Shown here in pieces: positions 15,401-16,201 of a DNA stretch of 16,201 bases. Source of the stretch: Acidobacteriota bacterium (GTDB lineage: Bacteria; Acidobacteriota; Thermoanaerobaculia; Multivoradales; JAHZIX01); contig JAGQSE010000310.1 in NCBI GenBank assembly GCA_020439725.1, forward strand, positions 1-16,201, in the 5' to 3' direction. The translations under genes and the position numbers were made by a program. Numbering within the stretch: position 1 is the first letter of the stretch; each line of letters starts with the position of its first letter. The notes under the pieces are model-generated. The model worked only from the letters and a program-made list of their open reading frames with translations, was not told the DNA's origin and searched no databases.

Positions 15401-16201
15401 TTGGACCGATGCTCAGGGAGGCCAGTGGAAGTACCTGTCGGGCACTAACCCGCCCTACCAGGGGAACAACTATTTCTACGCCGGAGGTGTCGCGCTAGGC
15501 GAGTTGCGCCAGGACGTCGACGTTTCGAGCCTGGCGTCGGGTATCGCCGCCGGCACCCAGCAGTTCCTCGCCGGGGCGTGGGTGCGGGCGAACAACGAGA
15601 CGAAGCCGGACCTTGCGCGGATGATCGTCGAGTACCGCGACGCCGCCAATCAGGTGGTGCTCGACGCTTGGGACTCGGGGTACCACGACGCCCGCTCCGG
15701 CTGGATGCTGCTCGAAGACCTACGCTTTGCTCCTGTCGGGACGGCTTGGATTCGCGTGCGGCTCATCGCCTTGCGAGATGGAGGTACGGGCGACGACGCC
15801 TACTTCGACGCTGTCAGCCTGGTGGCTCTCGAGGCGCCCCACGTGGCGGTGGGGAGCGTGACGGTGTCCGAAGGGGACCCCGCGCCGCAGGCAACGGTGG
15901 CAGTGAGCGTCGGCTGCTACGAGGGACCGAGCTTCACGGTTGACTACCAGGCGGTCCAGACCGCAGCGGATACCGCCACTTCTGGGATCGATTTTGTTGC
16001 GAGTTCGGGACAGGTGACCCTCGGTGGTGGAGTGATGGAGCAGGCTCTGCCCGTCTCGGTGCTGGCGGACTGGAACGTCGAAGGCACCGAGACCTTCTCG
16101 ATCGAGCTGACATCTTCGGATCCGGACGTTTCGCAGGCGGGGCACGGCGTCGTTACGATCCTCGACGACGACACCATCGCCAACACCTGCACGACTCCCA
16201 A
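267..16201 (+). CDS. Giant secreted multidomain repeat protein (3' end beyond window)
   Basis: One reading frame with no stop seen covers at least 5,311 codons and is cut by the window edge inside a repeat. Order of parts by residue: signal peptide 1-55; N-terminal region 56-937; 13 carboxypeptidase-regulatory-like modules 938-2101; two Big_5-like domains 2102-2316; two Ig-like domains 2317-2508; three glycine-rich repeats 2516-3634; Ig-like 3673-3766; Calx-beta 3769-3879; then jellyroll plus Calx-beta units from 3880 onward. No catalytic motif was found. Known roles of these folds are structural extension, calcium binding and ligand binding, so a surface stalk, adhesin or matrix protein is inferred. 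No membrane segment other than the signal peptide, no sorting motif and no secretion-system C-terminal domain is visible, but the C-terminus is missing. Codon use is uniform enough to argue for one gene, and no frameshift was seen. It stands alone here, so operon partners are unknown. The coding call is near certain; the biological role is not. Confidence 0.95.
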   Translation, partial: MLSATATPKDAPPPHITDRSAEGREGARGFLLRAAVVACVLLSGFAPGLTARAAADEVLGSGQLVVAGARLQVSPESQTVPFDTPTLVETELLGFDPSAGEMPPDLRVLADFSGPEIDGVLPLETTPGEPFRIPRLRLKGEYQLDDIRLVQGDQLLAYASPRSSSILVTQVLVTRVTSRPLTLDEIQSRGIALDEDSFRAFSFTFGFAVDGEVFDYNLPVIFNPVGSGDPFRLIKDDSTLGGSRGTVSERFKPPQMAPFTLELESDGDDEGEAPHGGCENIDGCRVGDRVSLPGVILIPTDVSLLHQFFSVVLFAKNDAPDGDALVIRDLTAKVILPPGLRLAQTEPPTPLGVPVPVRVPGPDGKLGTADDVRFLVAQATGQAEAVTEGLTEGTHIVDFELEGVLDGLPGGQVRRLKGHARGAVLVRDATLGVTLTHPDVVRTDEEYSLLMTVSNTSNAPVNLVELTLPASRLSGVQVVGSNTQTIPEIAPGESEVAEFRLRSLRTGRVVASSVRDGGAIDPTFEFTVGVGDAGIPLSPTSIILPKAADDLPETIRRQALGLVGLGFSLATAPPSLLDSSLPRIGRSSIDEKVYWLGQAGRHVRLGEDPFDSLAVLAAEWTGARGGDWEWDSLRRVTQRGGLLADSFSQLFTDEADATSPTATFERFASTTAFLGPLRTALADGAGATLEVVSRATGRSLAGSGLDPGKKRDLPFADLYTLGDGQMALLASPEAGGYRLLLRSTTGSAGLEVVLPGPGGDLRKVRWSAVSLGAQGVAELVLEDDPSSWSLEVDHDGDGTVDSILPGTVGTLAPRPFEALAAVQNAEADPAGHVLEVLFSADIDLESLLPKDPQHFRIPGKVSNGGLVKTEEDLVILLRTVGENPFEGLRDSRIVRVVFNNPLSPYVGHDLTVEGVDSTAGETVAPTVLPVTTTVTAPGTLVEGTVYGPDGRAAPFSRVDLYEVDPCPLCLDGGCKKHRTAAAQADAEGRFAFDYVRQTVCSDTFTLEAQDPSSGKHGNATSRVRFIGQTVELNVLMLGRGTIHGRVTYEDGTVPTRLAVVANSPVFAEGRQAVIGADGAFEVGDIPVGTVTLAAGDTEGSFVFQTVEIPTAGAVVQRDLVIVRHAPDLSTGDVRGTVLETDGTTPVYDAYVALYVDDELMGVRRSALDGGVDFGTVPAGHAEINAFDGETGRRGTQVFFDVEPDQVNDVTLLLRDDRGTVEGHVYRQTADGTSTPLADAVVWVSGTPFNTVTDASGFYHLEDVFAGNRNVLAADLERQEQTSAQVTVNSDGSTVYRDLYFIEDLEGSGLAGEVVDYSGNPVAGAFIHLDAGGDRWYREAFTDASGRWVMPDLGPGTYKIYAYRGSDAAAKTATIRFEGETPFVRIQFKKGTIRGTVKARNEQGQLTGVRSLVTYRTTVQQMGVVGLDWNPHTLETADDGSFEIPDVLAGPYTLTVSNAFHGEKTLRGELVFNGEVVEREIVFERNGTIRGTVLDWDGVTPVAGAQVFLRHPNFSTYDLTTDETGAFTFELVPPLASRFPIDVTVEQGAVFRKARVWVRFDKFGQELDVEIVLPKQGTVSGYVEDASGYPVAGAVVTLRESSYPHRSLVGNSDDEGYFSFTNVFEGRISLSAKAPSLGGLGGRTRVEILEEGDEVFGLISLEATGEITGRVISPVDGEPVANAAVSLYRWGSGRFDQVNADGDGFFRFRLLPLDMYRVWVFDPTTGRHGSVDGLVLELNEQVLEVDVPLEVRGEVDGHLTEPSGTPVPGATIKLATDSQVDLTTFSSTDVDGYFEFLGIPEGSFRLSTTEPGGRRKAKGNGEIVDEGARVTVDLELEASGRVTGSVFNPPGAPEGLFANVNVWIEQSGQVIGATLSNPFTFDGILEDKKFKITAREVGGDHRATATGTLTAGDGGEITVDLEMVPIGNAQVNVVDSFGSVVAGADVKVTNSGYYPTKKLAASTGSDGNAFFTGIGEGSVSVSVTNPMNGLKGSGNGSLSLEDETVEVAVQLQDSGSVSGHVLLSDGVTPAVDALVVLTRGSRTLQARIDENGDFAFAVVPLGSFKVFVQENLGPGVALVAGTLATNGEVVDVGTLVLDDYDPYVETMAPASGSRDVPLASTVTVTFNEPLDRSLYSSSWFRFRKLSGGSVGFTASWADGDRTVILTPNSGLASFKGYEVTVLDAVDLAGRHLFERVRTVFYTVDVVPPSVIRVDPKDGAKQVPLDANLRVTFTEPLDPASPSGSAFQLVDLTSGQNLGTTWVLEADNREVLLTPVGGLQTDRQYQLTVSGVRDGSGNTMTQAVTTTFWSLDTVAPSIDAIDFPAGTSFTSGDDVPVTVTASDLHGIARVEATLGGWSYADIKSPWSLSLIAPVVSAPETRTITFAVTDVHGNTATTTRDVQVSPLDNAEAPAVTLGCAKDGDHVVPGVEALVELDASDDGKIESYAFLVDGVELGGFSPVHAETTQAAFEWAPPNDATPGTTYVLRVEARDYAGNVGSAEVSVLVPTGTILKGGRSLFDTFDGQVLTIAEGDFPVREPLAVESVFVVRGARLTSRDLDVLGVTASQEIRIQCGGAISATGGGYAGGTSSHPEGWAPEGIVGSLRDAGGSHGGVATWGTHDGPPGEIYDSVYVPQLAGGGGSYDGSSSFPHANGRPGGGVVVLEAPQVRIEGTVDANGADQNDWRTAAGAGGSIRVDAGVLTGGGTIHADGGLVDTNSNTYAGWEIGSGGGGRVLVEAQSFDGFDPLSQVRAQGGLRRFSTTFNDLFASPGTVLIKGPGSDLGTLLIDPGVKSNGDERIGEPTYLPTLGAGLVSDTEVQGADLLVTAPEAFRKRWEGAWLVALDGIGGEMGSYRVVEVLADGRARLDGGAGASAMASYRGEYRFDTVMVNHGGGLVASDPLVSDSYEFVAGRARIGSELVAPRVTVRAGATVMPLEMGQEFRFRVTDTMTVEAGGIVDVTGFGYLGGHEGHGDGYVPEGISPPHRDYGGSHGGVGIGANYTEREGEVFDSVYWPRLGGGGGSYDGNSYFPTKKGRPGGGVLDIEVATLVLDGEIRARGKDLYDWRQPAGAGGTIRLRSDLVRGGGLIDASGGDAYKAHVSTNDTYWEVGSGGGGRIALDIASFDGFDPKAQVRAWGGTRDLDGSPTLYAGPGTILLRTPQWTIGKLIIDSGTTSDGANRPGPLTELPALGSGAVTAAEPSGADLWIQGASPFLTRWLGVWVRLEDAVGTALGTFRVLDVDTQGRLLLEAAGGISGASAYRGEYRFDGIELLHGAGLGKSDPVASGDVVLDGVIELADPLVADSLVVRSGAVVRPATGGDRLVFEVSGPMTVEAGALIDVSGRGYAGGEEGHGDGYVPEGVTGAHRDFGGSHGGEGTSGNYYDRQGEVYDSVYHPVYAGGGGSYDGNSSYPYIDGRPGGGILSIEASSLVLDGELRARGADLKSWKTPSGAGGTITVTASVLSGTGLLDASGGDVVADDGQPGWEVGSAGGGRIALWLGTLAGFDIPTQTSIAGGIRQLEGWSTFYGGSGTVFVHTDLSTYGDLWVDDEVSGTPTLGATPLPSIGKGVVGTATLQGADLWIEPADPEKLHSLGTEGMWVRVGGVEYRVLEESTDRRGLLLEGAASTVSPGDPYLGLYKFDTVHVAGGAHLRFDDGDEVGEWFVDANATLELFDLEPPVLTLDAPSLPASYASGQLFRVAATATDDTVVDRVVLRWDGAELTADTTPYEWIVTAPEVAESSDLPLEIEAFDGEENSTLLTPMITVSPAQPGDLPLLAVAPQSVVETDSGTVTTELSVSLDQAWDVPVSVDWALTDGTALAGEDFVAASGTLVFAAGQTRSWISLTVLGDLVEEGDESVLLAFTAASGLTLDSTVLEVAILDDDGAHCLGEELLVNGGAEEPLVGGEIPGWTEVVGSDWHYGSSEPTAQEGGSYFFAGDGALGELEQVVDVSPYAAILDGGGVTAVFSGYYRSYDQTPTDTAEMVLEAVGADGSVLAAYDSGDRDIVSEWVQFTIAEPLPVGTRSVRVRLISRREKGTENNGYFDGLTLRFRDVTQTLAGDASVIEGDAGTITVSVPILRICGLDQPSSVSYATTDGSAVAGLDYTAASGTVDFAAGASAASVEIEVKGDRLVEGDEAFTVELSNPSAGTVTLPSSSIGTVTILDDDSVADSCQTPNLLRNGGAEEPLAAGQIAGWTDVQGGQWTYLSGTNPPYQGSNYFYAGQVAQAELQQDVDVSAFADFIASGQQQFHFQGYVLSNNETSPDLARIIVEYRDATNTSVLDTYDSGYTDARSGWMLLEDVRFASVGTGWIRVRLITLRDGGSGNNGYFDALSLVALEVPHVAVSGVLVDEEATSPQGSVTVSVGCYSGPSFTVDYQAVQGPWDTATPSVDFELLSGQLTLGGGVSSQVLPISVFDDPYIEGAESFSITLTSSDPAVAVAGSGVVTILDDDLADTVCKTPNLLRNGDAEDELIGGELPGWIESSGTYWTRKSGSTPPYEGSYYFYPGDVSYGELRQDVDVSAFADRIAAGVQQFLFQGRVRSYDQSPPDKPRIVVEYWDTGKANRLARYDSGYLDGRSEWLLVEDARLAPVGTAWVRVILVANRDNGTSNDAYFDDLRLVAVNTPHLSLPAPLLDEASAPYTAQIPVTLACLDAPTMTVDYGTTVGVLDTATAGQDFEATSGQLTFDADHTTWTVPVVVYQDELVEGGETFTLSLAPADPLVVLLGSDSVTIADDDALEDACTTANLLRNGDAEEPLIDGHISGWTDAQGGQWKYLSGTNPPYQGNNYFYAGGVAQGELRQDVDVSGFAESIANGTQQFLAQAWVLANNETTPDLARVILEFRDAANQTVLDSWDSGYHDARSGWKLLEDLHLAPAGTGWVRIRLIALRDGGTGDDAYFDAVSLVALEVPHVAVGSVTVSEGDPAPQATVSVSVGCYDGPAFTADLLGVQTAADTATAGVDFVAALGQVTLGGGVSEQTVPVSILDDSNVEGIETFSITATPSTPDVVPAGSGVVVILDDDELADACVTPNLLRNGDAEEPLVSGQIVGWTDAQGGQWKYLSGTNPPYQGNNYFYAGGVALGELRQDVDVSSLASGIAAGTQQFLAGAWVRANNETKPDLARMIVEYRDAANQVVLDAWDSGYHDARSGWMLLEDLRFAPVGTAWIRVRLIALRDGGTGDDAYFDAVSLVALEAPHVAVGSVTVSEGDPAPQATVAVSVGCYEGPSFTVDYQAVQTAADTATSGIDFVASSGQVTLGGGVMEQALPVSVLADWNVEGTETFSIELTSSDPDVSQAGHGVVTILDDDTIANTCTTP
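432..3077 (+). other. N-terminal region (residues 56-937), mostly unrecognised
   Basis: I do not recognise a family for most of this part. Residues 56-425 are beta-rich, with a calcium-loop-like GPDGKLGTADDV near 361-372. Residues 430-525 read like an Ig-fold for repeated extracellular use, with strands such as YSLLMTVSNTSNAPVNLVEL and an APGES turn, similar in style to CARDB or NEW3-type domains. Residues 549-651 look helical (TIRRQALGLVGLGFSL, then a Trp-rich stretch) and are unlike the rest. A second acidic loop, DHDGDGTVDS, lies at 793-802. Residues 818-922 resemble a divergent Big_5/SbsA-like Ig domain, with LEVLFSADIDLESL in place of the usual VTFxxPLD strand. This is the only long non-repetitive part of the protein and may carry its specific function. 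Confidence 0.5.
3078..6569 (+). repeat. Thirteen tandem carboxypeptidase-regulatory-like domains
   Basis: Modules begin at 3078, 3378, 3651, 3915, 4182, 4434, 4722, 4992, 5256, 5520, 5781, 6042 and 6306. Most are 261-270 nt (87-90 residues); the first is 300, the fifth 252 and the sixth 288. Each opens with G-x-[IV]-x-G-x-V (for example GTIRGTVLDWDG, GTVSGYVEDASG, GEITGRVISPVDG). A P-V-x-x-A-x-V strand follows, then D-x-x-G-x-F-x-F, then a pattern near G-x-[YF]-x-[LV]. This is the CarboxypepD_reg / transthyretin-like pattern, a seven-stranded beta-sandwich used as a spacer in secreted proteins. Sequence identity between modules is low, so the array is old. The first module carries a cysteine-rich insertion. 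Confidence 0.8.
6570..7214 (+). other. Two Big_5 / SbsA-like Ig domains
   Basis: The first (6570-6893) contains ASGSRDVPLASTVTVTFNEP. The second (6894-7214) contains DPKDGAKQVPLDANLRVTF and then TEPLD. Both show the family pattern: a short P-x-[DS]-G-x-x-x-V-P-L turn, a V-T-F-x-E-P-L-D strand, a [VL]-[IL]-L-T-P strand and a closing Y-x-[VL]-T-V-x-x-x-x-D strand before a D-x-x-x-P-[ST] linker. Big_5 domains occur in surface-layer and other secreted bacterial proteins as structural units. These two end the regulatory-like array and begin the mixed Ig section. Confidence 0.75.
7215..7790 (+). other. Two further Ig-like domains
   Basis: The first (about 7215-7499) includes DVPVTVTASDLHGIARVEAT and ITFAVTDVHGNTATTT. 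The second (about 7500-7790) includes EALVELDASDDGKIESYAFL and TYVLRVEARDYAGNVGSAEV. The pattern V-x-[AD]-S-D-x-x-x-I near the start and [AV]-x-D-x-x-G-N near the end is that of Ig-like domains in bacterial surface proteins, where the D-x-x-G-N segment closes the sandwich. No binding residues can be assigned. Confidence 0.65.
7812..11168 (+). repeat. Three glycine-rich repeats of about 365-381 residues
   Basis: Repeats run 7812-8906, 8907-10049 and 10050-11168. Each begins with (L/R)FDT/G. It then carries an isolated-strand section ending in IDVSGxGYAGG-like text, next GGSHGG, (V/Y)DSVY, GGGGSYDG, GRPGGG, a V-L-D-G-E-I-R-A-R-G strand, SGAGGTI, a G-G-G-x-I-D-A-S-G-G strand, GSGGGGRI, a G-x-G-T strand and an A-D-L-W-I tail leading to a V-x-x-L-E-D-G turn. 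The GYAGG/GYLGG tyrosines lie at 8010, 9150 and 10290, exactly 1,140 bp apart. Short beta strands punctuated by Gly clusters suggest a beta-helix-like or polyglycine-helix-like fold. Similar SGAGGxI/GxGGGGRI motifs occur in many large secreted proteins without a known function. Confidence 0.75.
11169..11282 (+). other. Head of a fourth glycine-rich repeat, without its core
   Basis: The stretch begins with KFDTVHVAGGAHLRF, matching the RFDT/RFDG openings of repeats two and three (RFDTVMVNHGG, RFDGIELLHGAG). It ends after about 38 residues at LELFDLEPP and passes directly into an Ig-like domain. The glycine-rich core is absent. Either this is a remnant left by loss of a fourth repeat, or the segment is really the closing strand set of repeat three, so that the true unit boundary lies elsewhere. 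Confidence 0.5.
11283..11564 (+). other. Ig-like domain between the two repeat regions
   Basis: Residues about 3673-3766 start with PPVLTLDAPSLPASYASG and include FRVAATATDDTVVDRVVLRW, then LPLEIEAFDGEENSTLLTPM. The V-x-A-T-A-T-D-D-x-x-V-x-x-V strand pair, an inner D-G-x-x-L loop and the A-x-D-x-x-x-N closing strand are those of bacterial surface Ig-like domains. It probably acts as a rigid joint between the glycine-rich section and the Calx-beta array. Confidence 0.65.
11571..11903 (+). other. First Calx-beta domain (outside the tandem units)
   Basis: Residues 3769-3879 carry the Calx-beta pattern: VVETDSGT opening, TDGTALAGEDFVAASGTLVF, a V-x-G-D-x-x-x-E-G-D-E acidic turn, and the closing AILDDD. 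In the Na/Ca exchanger and in bacterial surface proteins, such acidic turns between neighbouring domains bind calcium and stiffen the chain. Unlike the Calx-beta domains that follow, this one has no cysteine in its second strand (VSLDQAWDV in place of VSVGCYxGP). Confidence 0.85.
11904..16201 (+). repeat. Tandem array of jellyroll plus Calx-beta units, period 852-855 bp
   Basis: Units start at 11904, 12756, 13608, 14463, 15318 and 16173; the sixth is cut by the window edge. Successive spacings are 852, 852, 855, 855 and 855 bp. The first ~170 residues of each unit form a galactose-binding-like jellyroll: C-x-T-P-NLLRNGDAEEPL, GWTDxQGGQW, PPYQGxNYFYAG, ELRQDVDVSxFA, a D-S-G-Y-x-D-A-R-S-x-W turn, and WIRVRLIxLRDGG ending in YFDAxSLVAL. 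The last ~114 residues are Calx-beta, starting at 12414, 13266, 14121, 14976 and 15831 and ending in an LDDD-type acidic motif. The NLLxN...EE...GW opening and the overall strand order resemble the FBA (F-box-associated) lectin-like fold and CBM-type jellyrolls, so sugar binding is plausible but unproven. Copies grow more alike toward the 3' side. Confidence 0.85.

Noticed and set aside
7812..16201. Regular repeats that might suggest a CRISPR or satellite array
   Set aside because: Periods of about 1,140 and 855 bp are coding, in frame and without spacers of unique DNA.

Overview
The window is almost entirely one giant protein-coding gene on the + strand. A single reading frame opens at a TTG start near position 267. 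As far as I can read it, it runs without a stop to the last base (16201): at least 5,311 residues, with the 3' end outside the window. The DNA is GC-rich with strong G/C third-position codon use. The start is preceded by a GGGAGG ribosome binding site, and the protein begins with a Sec-type signal peptide, so the host is a high-GC bacterium exporting a very large envelope or extracellular protein. The domain mix (carboxypeptidase-regulatory-like repeats, Big/Ig-like domains, glycine-rich repeats, Calx-beta) is common in giant secreted proteins of Acidobacteriota, Myxococcota and similar phyla. Nothing here fixes the taxon more closely.

Layout: 1-266 is a non-coding leader. It holds two A-tracts, a weak promoter candidate, a perfect 12-bp palindrome, and GC-rich complementary segments that can pair with the ribosome binding site. 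The protein then reads: signal peptide (267-431); an N-terminal region of about 880 residues, mostly without a recognised fold (432-3077); 13 tandem carboxypeptidase-regulatory-like modules of about 88 residues (3078-6569); two Big_5/SbsA-like Ig domains (6570-7214); two more Ig-like domains (7215-7790); three glycine-rich repeats of about 365-381 residues plus the head of a fourth (7812-11282); one Ig-like domain (11283-11564); a lone Calx-beta domain (11571-11903); and a tandem array of 284-285-residue units, each a galactose-binding-like jellyroll followed by a Calx-beta domain (11904-16201). That array has five full units and the first residues of a sixth.

No enzyme active site is visible. 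Every recognisable part is a beta-sandwich or repetitive structural fold, several of them calcium-binding types, and the jellyroll is a plausible carbohydrate-binding module. The simplest reading is a long calcium-stiffened stalk or adhesin that holds repeated ligand-binding modules away from the cell. That is inference: the C-terminus, which would show how the protein is anchored or secreted, is not in the window. The long open frames on the minus strand are by-products of codon choice and are not annotated as genes.
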